From Streptomyces sp. NBC_01341 (GTDB lineage: Bacteria; Actinomycetota; Actinomycetes; Streptomycetales; Streptomycetaceae): DNA of 64,000 nucleotides. The notes beneath the pieces are model-generated. The model was given only the letters and a program-made list of their open reading frames with translations, searched no databases and was not told the DNA's origin. Positions 34,047-41,728 of the stretch are shown piece after piece. Each line of letters starts with the position of its first letter. Position 1 is the first letter of the stretch. The position numbers were made by a program, and so were the translations under genes. The DNA lies in the NCBI RefSeq assembly GCF_035946055.1, contig NZ_CP108364.1, positions 4,650,001 through 4,714,000 on the forward strand, given 5' to 3'.

Positions 34047-34800
34047 GCCCACGCGCCGCGCGGCGCTTCGGTGGCTCAGCGAATTGCAGGTGGCTGATGT
34101 GCCACGGGTGCGGGTGCTCTTTGCTAACCACCCTCTGTACGCGGATCTCACGCCGGCGCAGTATGCCGAGGGTCTCGCGTGGCTGAGGCGGATGGGCATG
34201 GTGACCCCGGCGGGACGGCCCGTGGTTCAGGTAATCGACGGGGAGTTGCCGGATGACGTAACAGTCGGCCGGGTTCCGCGTGTGCTCTGGAGCCAGTCTG
34301 CTGAAGACGCGAAGAAGGCTGTCGGGGCGGCTGGCGAAAAGGCACTGCTTCGGCTCTTGCGGGAGGGCGGAGTGCCGCACGTCAGACACGTGGCTGCGGA
34401 GTCTGATGCCTTCGGATACGACATAGAGGCCGCCCGGTCCGTATCTGAACGGGCGCACATTGAGGTCAAGGCCACTACCGACCCGACCCGTCTCGTGGTT
34501 CACCTGACGCGCCATGAGTATGAGGTCATGGCTGCGGATGCCGACTGGTGTCTGGCCGCAGTTCTGGTGGGCAGGGACGGGACCGCGGCGAGTGTCGCCA
34601 CCGTCAAGCGCGAGTGGCTTCATTCGGCGGTCCCAACAGATCAGGGGAGGAGCGGTCGTTGGGAGTCTGTGCGGTTGACGGTTCCGGGTCGTGCCCTCAT
34701 GCAGGGTCTGGCCACGGAGGCCTGGGTGCTGCTGACTGGGGCGTTGCTGTCGATTGGTCCCGTCTGGGGATTCCAGCCGTCACCGCTGGCGTCTGCCTGA
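34027..34800 (+). CDS. PD-(D/E)XK (DUF3883-like) nuclease
   Basis: A 257-residue protein from ATG 34027, overlapping the helicase end by 20 bp. Residues ~90-180 have GAAGEKALLRLL, then DAFGYDIEA and IEVKAT, that is, D...(D/E)xK with GYDIE preceding IEVK, the hallmark of this restriction-enzyme fold. The N-terminal ~80 residues are winged-helix-like (LADLTPAQYAEGLAWLRRMGMV). The C-terminal segment ends with a hydrophobic stretch (AWVLLTGALLSIGPVWGF) of unclear meaning. As the only obvious nuclease in the operon it is the candidate effector. Confidence 0.85.
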   Translation: MPSLATEPTRRAALRWLSELQVADVPRVRVLFANHPLYADLTPAQYAEGLAWLRRMGMVTPAGRPVVQVIDGELPDDVTVGRVPRVLWSQSAEDAKKAVGAAGEKALLRLLREGGVPHVRHVAAESDAFGYDIEAARSVSERAHIEVKATTDPTRLVVHLTRHEYEVMAADADWCLAAVLVGRDGTAASVATVKREWLHSAVPTDQGRSGRWESVRLTVPGRALMQGLATEAWVLLTGALLSIGPVWGFQPSPLASA

Positions 34801-35158
<358 letters not shown>

Positions 35159-36484
35159 ATGGGCCTCCCGCCTCACCCGGAGGACCCGATGGGTCCCAGC
35201 GAAGACGTGCTGACCTCAATCGAGATCTGCGCGGGGGCCGGAGGGCAGGCCATCGGCCTTCATGAGGCCGGATTCAAGCACCTGGCGCTTGTGGAAATTG
35301 ATCCGCACGCGGCAGAGACGCTTCAGAATAACATTGATAATCTGAATGACTGGAGCTGGGAGAGGAAGTATTGTGACGTCATTTCTGGTGACGTCAACAA
35401 CTTCTCGCCAATTCCCCCCGATGGGGGTTGCGAGTCTGATCTGCGAAAGGCTCAGGAGTACACCGGGAAGCCGCTTTCTCGTGGAGATCTAGACCTTCTC
35501 GCCGGTGGTGTTCCGTGCCCTCCGTTCTCGCATGCGGGTAAGCAGTTGGGAAAGGATGACGAGCGTGATCTGTTTCCCCGGATCCTCGAATTGGCTGAGG
35601 CGCTTCACCCTAAAGCGGTCATGATTGAGAACGTTCGCGGCATCAAAGACGCAAAGTTCGAAGACTACCGCACGTATATTGAGGCGCGCCTTGCGAGTGG
35701 CTGGGCCACGCATCCCGTCACGGGAGTCCGAGAATACTTCCCCGGGCTTGAATATACGGTGTGCCAGTGGGAGGTGCTGGAAGCCAGTGATTTCGGTGTT
35801 CCTCAGCTCCGCCCGAGGGCGATTCTTGTGGCTATCCGCAACGATGTCATGGAGGGCATCGAATTTGTTTGGCCCACCGCTAAGGGGAGTCCTAAGAGCG
35901 CCTTCAAGGCGCTTGAAGAGTCCATGAACCGCAGGTATGCGCCGTACCTGAAGATGGGTGGAGACGTGGCGCGTCTTGCCGAAGAGCGACTTGGTCAGTG
36001 GAAAGAGAAGGCGCAAGCGGCCGAGAGCAGAAAAGACTTCGGCGTTGCGCCCACGCTTGTCGGCGGTTCGAAGAAGCACGGAGGTGCTGACCTCGGGCCG
36101 AGCCGCGCCAAGGCCGCCTGGGCGCTTCTGGGGGTCTCGGGGGTTGGTGTTGCCAACTCCCATGAGGAGAGCGTGAGGAAGAAGAGCCAGGACAGAGACC
36201 TGTTCCGGGAAACCGGGCCCATGCTTACGGTCGAGCAAGCGGCGATCATTCAAGGGTTTCCGAGCGACTGGAAGTTTTCCGGCGGCAAGACGGCGCAATA
36301 CCGCCAGGTGGGCAACGCATTCCCGCCACCGGTCGCGGCTGCAGTGGGCAAGTCGATCGCGAAGGTGCTGCACGCTGCCCGTGAGCGTGACCGTCACAAT
36401 CGCGTGGTTGAAGCCCGTCTACCCGGACAGGCCGCGCCGACGCTCGCGGACAGCACCAACGATCTTAAGGGCGCAAGCGCTTGA
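35159..36484 (+). CDS. DNA C5-cytosine methyltransferase
   Basis: A 441-residue enzyme from ATG 35159 (AAGGAG upstream). Motif I EICAGAGGQAIGL (~22-34), motif IV GGVPCPPFS with catalytic Cys 120, motif VI IENVRG (~156-161), motif VIII QLRPRAI, motif X GNAFPPPVA. These transfer a methyl group from S-adenosylmethionine to carbon 5 of cytosine. Target sequence unknown. The AT-rich codon use differs from flanking genes, indicating transfer. Its 3' end overlaps the convergent vsr gene by 66 nt. It likely protects self DNA in the island. Confidence 0.95.
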   Translation: MGLPPHPEDPMGPSEDVLTSIEICAGAGGQAIGLHEAGFKHLALVEIDPHAAETLQNNIDNLNDWSWERKYCDVISGDVNNFSPIPPDGGCESDLRKAQEYTGKPLSRGDLDLLAGGVPCPPFSHAGKQLGKDDERDLFPRILELAEALHPKAVMIENVRGIKDAKFEDYRTYIEARLASGWATHPVTGVREYFPGLEYTVCQWEVLEASDFGVPQLRPRAILVAIRNDVMEGIEFVWPTAKGSPKSAFKALEESMNRRYAPYLKMGGDVARLAEERLGQWKEKAQAAESRKDFGVAPTLVGGSKKHGGADLGPSRAKAAWALLGVSGVGVANSHEESVRKKSQDRDLFRETGPMLTVEQAAIIQGFPSDWKFSGGKTAQYRQVGNAFPPPVAAAVGKSIAKVLHAARERDRHNRVVEARLPGQAAPTLADSTNDLKGASA

Positions 36485-36886
36485 ATCCTGATGCTCCCAG
36501 AAGCGCAGGACCATCCATCCCGCCTCCATGAGGCGCTTGTCGGTATCGCGGTCCCGGGCCATGTTCCGCGCCACCTTCTCTGACCAGTAGCCCTTGTTCG
36601 TCTTGGGGGCGACGTAGTGCTCGGGGCAGCCGTGCCAATAGCAGCCGTCGATGAACACGGCTACCTTCGCCGGACGGAACACCAGGTCTGCCGTCCGGCG
36701 GAGGTCCGGCAGCGGTCTGGCGGCGACTCGGTACCGCAGACCGTGCGCGTGTACCAGTCGCCGGATAAGCCGCTCCGGTTGCGTATCGCGGCTGCGGATC
36801 GCCTGCATGTTTCTCCTGCGCGCGGCAGAAGAGGCCCACGAACCGTCTGGCGGGGTCCAGTCTGCGGGCTCAGGCACCGGAGTCAT
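36419..36886 (-). CDS. vsr: Vsr DNA mismatch endonuclease
   Basis: A 155-residue protein, normal length for the family. It shows RRRNMQAIRSRDTQPERLIRRLVHAHGLRYRV, TADLVFRPAKVAVFIDGCYWHGCPEHYVAP with the metal/catalytic cluster, and WSEKVARNMARDRDTDKRLMEAGWMVLRFWEHQ. Vsr nicks T:G mismatches that arise when 5-methylcytosine deaminates and starts very short patch repair. It is the third gene of the minus-strand operon (MORC ATPase, Z1, vsr), 19 bp after the Z1 stop, and overlaps the methyltransferase tail to tail. Confidence 0.96.
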   Translation of the reverse strand: MTPVPEPADWTPPDGSWASSAARRRNMQAIRSRDTQPERLIRRLVHAHGLRYRVAARPLPDLRRTADLVFRPAKVAVFIDGCYWHGCPEHYVAPKTNKGYWSEKVARNMARDRDTDKRLMEAGWMVLRFWEHQDSSACALKIVGAVRERRRGLSG

Positions 36887-36905
36887 TCCAAATCACCCAT
36901 CATCG

Positions 36906-39836
36906 TCATGGCACTTCAATAGTGGCCTCACTACGGCGGGACGAGTCGACTGCCCGGAAGCGAACGTAGGGTACCGAGGTCTCTGCGGCGCCGGCGGCTG
37001 GGATGTATGCCGCTGCCAGCACCACCTTGCCCGGATCAATGCCGTGACTAGTTGCCAGGTCGGCCGGATTGCCGAGATCGGGGTCGACTACCGGGTACAG
37101 CAGCACTGCTCCGCGGCGCGGCTCATGGAACTGAGACGCGAACGGGTCGTCAGCGCTCAGCGTGCGACGGCCGGCGATCCGCTCGGCGGACTGGCGGTGG
37201 GCCACACCGGAGATGCGGTTGAAGACGCCGCGGGCGTTCCGCTTCCGTTGTACGAGGGTGAGCGGCTGCGAGCCGAGGACGCTTGCCGCTGTGCTCGTTA
37301 TGCCAGACGTTTGGGGAAGGATCAGCGTCCAGTCGTCGGTGGCGCACCCTGCGCCGCTGTTGTCCCGCAGGTAGGCAAGGTGAGGTTCGAACAGCTCCGG
37401 GCGTCCCCAGACGAGACCGCTCATGATGCCGAGTAGCTGATCATGGCTGAGAGTCGCGGTCAGTGCCGGGTAACGGATGTAGTTTCCGCGGTCGTCGTCG
37501 GAGAGCGTGACGAATACGGAAACATCCTGGCGCAGAGCCTGGAGCGCGGGTAGCCACACCTCCGTGTTGTGCCGCAGGTCCGCCGCGTCCGTCGGATACG
37601 CCGTCGGCTCCACCCACTGTCCCGGCGAGCGGATCTCCACCAGCTCCGCGTTGAACATCTTGTTCCGGGCCGCCGGCTTGAGCCAGGACAGGTGCTGGGA
37701 GACCAGTGGCGGGATCTGGGCCGGGGTGACCTGGGGCTTGCCGTCCACCAGTGTCGCGTAGCGGGCGAGCTGGGCGCGGAAGGTCTCCTCGTCGCGGCAG
37801 ATCGCCTCGAAGGCTTCGTACAGGTCGACGGTGTTCTTCTTCCCCAGCGGTTCCTCACGGCCGATGTAGAGGCGCACCAGGTCGCGGTAGCCGGGGCGGA
37901 AGCCGAACCAGCGCCCCATCTGCATGAGGGTGTCGGCCTGCTGGGTGGTACGGCGGTAGTACGTGACCGTGAGGCCCTCCACCGTGAAGCCGCGGGAGAG
38001 CTTCGTGCCACCGACCAGGATCTTCCACACGTGCGGTGTCCGGTCGAAGTCCAGCTCGGCCTGTTCGTAGTCGCGTTCGGTGGCACCGTTGACGATGATC
38101 ACGGGTTCGCCGCCCGAGTTGATCAGTTGCCGGGCCCGGGATACGTACGGCTTCAGATCGTCGTACGACGTGGGGGTCGGCAGACCGTCGTCGGCGTAGC
38201 GCTGGAAGTCGGCGGCCAGCAGGGCGGCGAGGCGTGCGTGGCCTTCCTGGCCCGTGTAAGCCGACCGGTGCCACATCGAGTTGATGCGCAGGGCGAGGGC
38301 AGCGTGTTCCCTCTGCTGTACGGACTGGTGGACGAGCATCGTGTGGTGGCGGAACGGCTCTTCGGACACGCCGTGCTCCACCCGGTACAGCTTCAGCGCG
38401 CCGGTGAGGACGAAGGCGTCCAGCGCCTCCTGCAGGCGGTCGCCGGTGCTGTCGTAGATGCCGCGTACGTGCGTCTCCTCGGCGGTGCCCTCGGAATCCA
38501 GATCGTGGAAGTCCTGTACGCCCATGTAACCGGTCGGGCGGGGCAGCGAGATCAGGAAGTCGCGGGGGAAGATGTCCTCCTCGTCGCCCGGATCCACGAA
38601 GACGTTGGCGAAGGGTGTTGCCGTGTAGCCGACGTACTGGGCGCGCGGAAGCAGATCGAGGAGCTGTGTGATCTGGCCGTTGATGGCCTTTCGGACGACC
38701 TTGCCGTCCTCCCACTTCTTGGGATCCGTCGTGTTCACGGACGCCTGGTCCGACTCGTCGTCGATGATCAGCGTCGGGACCTCGGCGAGGATCGGACCGA
38801 TCTTCTTCAGGTCCTTGATCAGCTTGGCCAGGACCGGAGAGTTCTTCTTCACCACCATCACGCGCGCGGCCGCGTGATGGAGGTTGTCGGGGACGTACAG
38901 GGGCCGGGTGCGGTCCTGCTTGTCGAATTCGAGGGCCCGGATGCCGGTTTCCAGGCTCTTGTAGTCGTTGTCCCGCGTCGTGAGGCGCTCGATGTCGAAG
39001 GAACCCCGCGTCGACGGCCGGCCGCCGTGGCTGACGAACTTCGCCGGCCAGTCCTCGTCGTCCTGGTAGTCGACACCGATCAGCGCGTCCGTGTCCGCCG
39101 GGTCGGTTCCGCGCAGGATGTTCTCCCGGCCGATCAGCTCCATGTCCAGGCGGCGCTGTGTCTGGCCCCGGAGGAGGTTCAGGGTGCCGCCGAGGATGAT
39201 GACCAAGCGGTAGCCGGCGTCCATGGCCTTGGCCGTGACGCCGGTGAAGTTGGCGGTCTTGCCCGACTGCACGTAGCCGACGACCAGGCCCCGCGCGCCG
39301 TACGCCTCGGCGCGGGTCGGGTCGGAAAGGCGCTCGACCACTGCGTGACTGGCCTCGTCCAGGCTTGCGACGGCCGCGTCGGACCAGCCCTTACGGCGGA
39401 GCGTCTGCTCGTAGGAGTTCCAGTAGAAGGCGCGTGCTGCCGCCGCGTCCCTGGAGTACCAGGACGTGAACTCCTTGCTGATGACCGTGGCCCCGGGCTC
39501 CTTGAACACCGGCACAGCCTCGTCCAGGGCCTTGCGCAGGTCCGGACCGAAGCCGAGGCGGTCGTACGTGTCCGTGCGCCGGGCGTCCGTCCGCGGCGGG
39601 GCGTCGGACCAGTCCGCCTGTTCCGCCAGGTCCCAGGTGGTCAGCGTGCGGTGCCACAGGGCGACGAGTTCGTCGCCCGGGCCGGCCGTGACAATGCGGT
39701 CGTGGAGGTGGCCGAGGTCGGTGTCGGCGGGTTCCTGGACCTCCGAGAGCACGAAGGCCAGCTTCGCAAATGCCTTCGGTCCCCGGCGCATTGCTCCCAG
39801 GACGTCGCCGTGCAGGTTGAACAGGTGGTCGGTCAT
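36906..39836 (-). CDS. Z1-domain ATPase
   Basis: A 976-residue protein. An N-terminal helical region is followed by the P-loop GLVVGYVQSGKT (about 183-194), IIDDESDQAS (Walker B-like), PRAQYVGYTATPFANVF and the Z1 core (TPHVWKILVGGTKLSRGFTVEGLTVTYYRR, DTLMQMGRWFGFRPGY), a superfamily-II-related fold; the last 250 residues are variable. Z1 proteins act with MORC/MutL-like ATPases and C5 methyltransferases in restriction and Mza-like defence. ATG 39836 is 58 bp after the upstream MORC gene stop. The large size fits the family. Confidence 0.92.
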   Translation of the reverse strand: MTDHLFNLHGDVLGAMRRGPKAFAKLAFVLSEVQEPADTDLGHLHDRIVTAGPGDELVALWHRTLTTWDLAEQADWSDAPPRTDARRTDTYDRLGFGPDLRKALDEAVPVFKEPGATVISKEFTSWYSRDAAAARAFYWNSYEQTLRRKGWSDAAVASLDEASHAVVERLSDPTRAEAYGARGLVVGYVQSGKTANFTGVTAKAMDAGYRLVIILGGTLNLLRGQTQRRLDMELIGRENILRGTDPADTDALIGVDYQDDEDWPAKFVSHGGRPSTRGSFDIERLTTRDNDYKSLETGIRALEFDKQDRTRPLYVPDNLHHAAARVMVVKKNSPVLAKLIKDLKKIGPILAEVPTLIIDDESDQASVNTTDPKKWEDGKVVRKAINGQITQLLDLLPRAQYVGYTATPFANVFVDPGDEEDIFPRDFLISLPRPTGYMGVQDFHDLDSEGTAEETHVRGIYDSTGDRLQEALDAFVLTGALKLYRVEHGVSEEPFRHHTMLVHQSVQQREHAALALRINSMWHRSAYTGQEGHARLAALLAADFQRYADDGLPTPTSYDDLKPYVSRARQLINSGGEPVIIVNGATERDYEQAELDFDRTPHVWKILVGGTKLSRGFTVEGLTVTYYRRTTQQADTLMQMGRWFGFRPGYRDLVRLYIGREEPLGKKNTVDLYEAFEAICRDEETFRAQLARYATLVDGKPQVTPAQIPPLVSQHLSWLKPAARNKMFNAELVEIRSPGQWVEPTAYPTDAADLRHNTEVWLPALQALRQDVSVFVTLSDDDRGNYIRYPALTATLSHDQLLGIMSGLVWGRPELFEPHLAYLRDNSGAGCATDDWTLILPQTSGITSTAASVLGSQPLTLVQRKRNARGVFNRISGVAHRQSAERIAGRRTLSADDPFASQFHEPRRGAVLLYPVVDPDLGNPADLATSHGIDPGKVVLAAAYIPAAGAAETSVPYVRFRAVDSSRRSEATIEVP

Positions 39837-39894
39837 GACGGGACGGCTTTCTCGGAGACGTCGGATGCCTGGCAGGGGTGGGAAGCGGCAGGGA

Positions 39895-41424
39895 TCAGCG
39901 GGTCATTTCGCAGCGGGCCGCTGTCACGAGGACGCTGTTCCACAGGGCGATCTTGTCGGCGCGGGTGGCCCGGACCCGCGACTTGCGGAAGATCTCCTCG
40001 ACCATGAGATAGAGCATGCTCTTCATGACGGGCGCGTCGTTGAGACCGCCCCTGCGCCCGCTGTTGAAGGCCGGGCGGTACGTCTTGTTCAGTCTGACCT
40101 CACGTGCGTCGCGGTCGAGTTCGAAGAACAGGTCCGGTCCCAGGGACGCCCAGCGGAAGGTGATCGGTTCCTCCCCGTCCAGCTCCGGCAGCTCGTCCCG
40201 CAGAGTTCGTCGCAGTTTCGGTTCGAGCCCCTTGCCGGCCGGGATGACAGCGTCGCGGGTCACCTCGGTGACCCGCTTCGCGGCGTCCCGGTACGTCGTC
40301 AGCGCTTCCTGGAGGTACTCGGCGAACGTGTGTCCCGACGTGTCCGTCGCCTGTTCCAGCCCTCGCGCGAAGGCGGGGGTGACCGTGACGCCGTCCTTCT
40401 TGACCGTGAGGCTGAAGACGTCGTTCGCCGCGGCAGGCAGGTCGATGGCGATACGGGCCAGCACCAGATGCCCCTCGGCGCTGCGGGTGCTGTTCCAGCC
40501 GCCGGCCTGGACGAGCCTGTTGTTGCGGTAGATGTAGAAACCCTGCCGCTCGGCGAGCGGCCCGATCCCGCGGAAGCTGACCAGCGGGGATTTCGGCTGC
40601 CAGATGTGCGCGGTCAGCGCCACCTCACCGACCCCTTCGACCGGGGCGGTGTACGTACGCGGGTAGCCGGCCCTGCCGGGCATGCGGTAGCCGAACGGGT
40701 CGATCGGCTCGACCCCGCGGTGGTCCAGCTCCTCCTTGGTCGTCACGTCCTCGACCACGATGTCGACGTTGAACGTGTCGTCGGCCAGGAAGCGGTGCAG
40801 GTGAAGTCCCAGGTGGGTCTCCAGTTTCTCGATCGCGTCGTCGAGATAGCGGTCTGCCTGCCCGGCGGTGACCGTGTCGAACGCGCGGACCTTGTCCCAG
40901 CGGACGATGGTGCCGTGCCACTCGATCAGTCCGTCGTACCGGTCGACCAGGTCCTGGCAGTAGCCGGGGTCCACGATGTCGCAGGTGAAGTCGGCCTGGG
41001 CGCGGGCCGTCAGCCACCGGCGGCCGGTGGACGGACTGCGCTTGGTACGGCTGATGACCGTGAGCGAATCGGCGTGCGAGAGGGACGCGGCCTTGAGGCC
41101 GGCGCCGAAGTGGCCGAGCGCGTCCTCCCGGTACTCCTGTCGGCCGCCCACGGTCATCGCCGTGTCGAGCGACTCGTCGTTCATGCCCTGCCCGTCGTCG
41201 ACGACCAGGAGGCTGACCAGACGGTCCTGGTCGCGCAGGAAACTGATGACGACGTTGCGCGCACCCGCGTCGATGGAGTTGTCGACGAGGTCGGCGATCG
41301 CCGCTTCGAATCCGTAACCCTGGTGCGAGAGCGATTCGATGTAACGAGCGGCGGGCGGAAGGCGCTTGCTTCCGCTCGTCGGGATCTCGTACTGCCAGTC
41401 CGAGGACGGTTGATACGGCGGCAT
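39895..41424 (-). CDS. MORC/MutL-like GHKL ATPase (paraMORC)
   Basis: A 509-residue protein from ATG 41424 (GAGGAAGCCCTC upstream). The GHKL fold shows all ATP motifs: IADLVDNSIDAGA (45-55), VVDDGQGM (75-81) and GHFGAGLKAASLS (104-116), followed by a middle S5-like beta region and a helical C-terminus. It lacks a kinase domain. In prokaryotes such proteins accompany DNA helicases and nucleases in restriction systems; they probably clamp DNA in an ATP-dependent way. It is first gene of the minus-strand MORC-Z1-vsr operon. Confidence 0.92.
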   Translation of the reverse strand: MPPYQPSSDWQYEIPTSGSKRLPPAARYIESLSHQGYGFEAAIADLVDNSIDAGARNVVISFLRDQDRLVSLLVVDDGQGMNDESLDTAMTVGGRQEYREDALGHFGAGLKAASLSHADSLTVISRTKRSPSTGRRWLTARAQADFTCDIVDPGYCQDLVDRYDGLIEWHGTIVRWDKVRAFDTVTAGQADRYLDDAIEKLETHLGLHLHRFLADDTFNVDIVVEDVTTKEELDHRGVEPIDPFGYRMPGRAGYPRTYTAPVEGVGEVALTAHIWQPKSPLVSFRGIGPLAERQGFYIYRNNRLVQAGGWNSTRSAEGHLVLARIAIDLPAAANDVFSLTVKKDGVTVTPAFARGLEQATDTSGHTFAEYLQEALTTYRDAAKRVTEVTRDAVIPAGKGLEPKLRRTLRDELPELDGEEPITFRWASLGPDLFFELDRDAREVRLNKTYRPAFNSGRRGGLNDAPVMKSMLYLMVEEIFRKSRVRATRADKIALWNSVLVTAARCEMTR

Positions 41425-41728
41425 GAGGGCTTCCTCGCACAGACGGAGCGGGGCCTGCGTGGGGTGGATGGCCCGGAGCTGAAAAGTTGAATGTGATCGT
41501 ATTGCAAAGGTGAGACATAGGGGAATCCCTGGTGAATTCGGCCAGCGGCCGATACTCGCCCCCACGTTGCAGAGAGGCCCCCCGGCCCCCGCCGGGAGGG
41601 CAGAGCCCCGCCATCCGCCCCGTCCTCCGGTAGCGGGCGCCGGAGCGGGGGCCGATGCTGGTTCGGTACGGGTCGTCGAGTGCGGAGGTCCGTCCCGGGC
41701 TCCGCGAGGGGGCTAAGGAGCTTGCTTC
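41425..41728. other. intergenic region between the MORC operon and a regulatory phosphatase gene
   Basis: About 300 bp with divergent start codons at each end, so promoters for both directions should be here. Composition changes sharply from AT-richer (41470-41530) to very GC-rich, marking the right edge of the island. No attachment-site repeat seen. Confidence 0.45.

Noticed and set aside
35366..35400. Two TGACGTCA sites within the methyltransferase gene
   Set aside because: They encode ordinary protein sequence (DVISGDVN) and are too short to exceed chance; no regulatory context.
37569..40007. An 812-residue plus-strand frame opposite the Z1 gene
   Set aside because: It is the antisense shadow of a high-GC coding region; the Z1 motifs lie on the minus strand.
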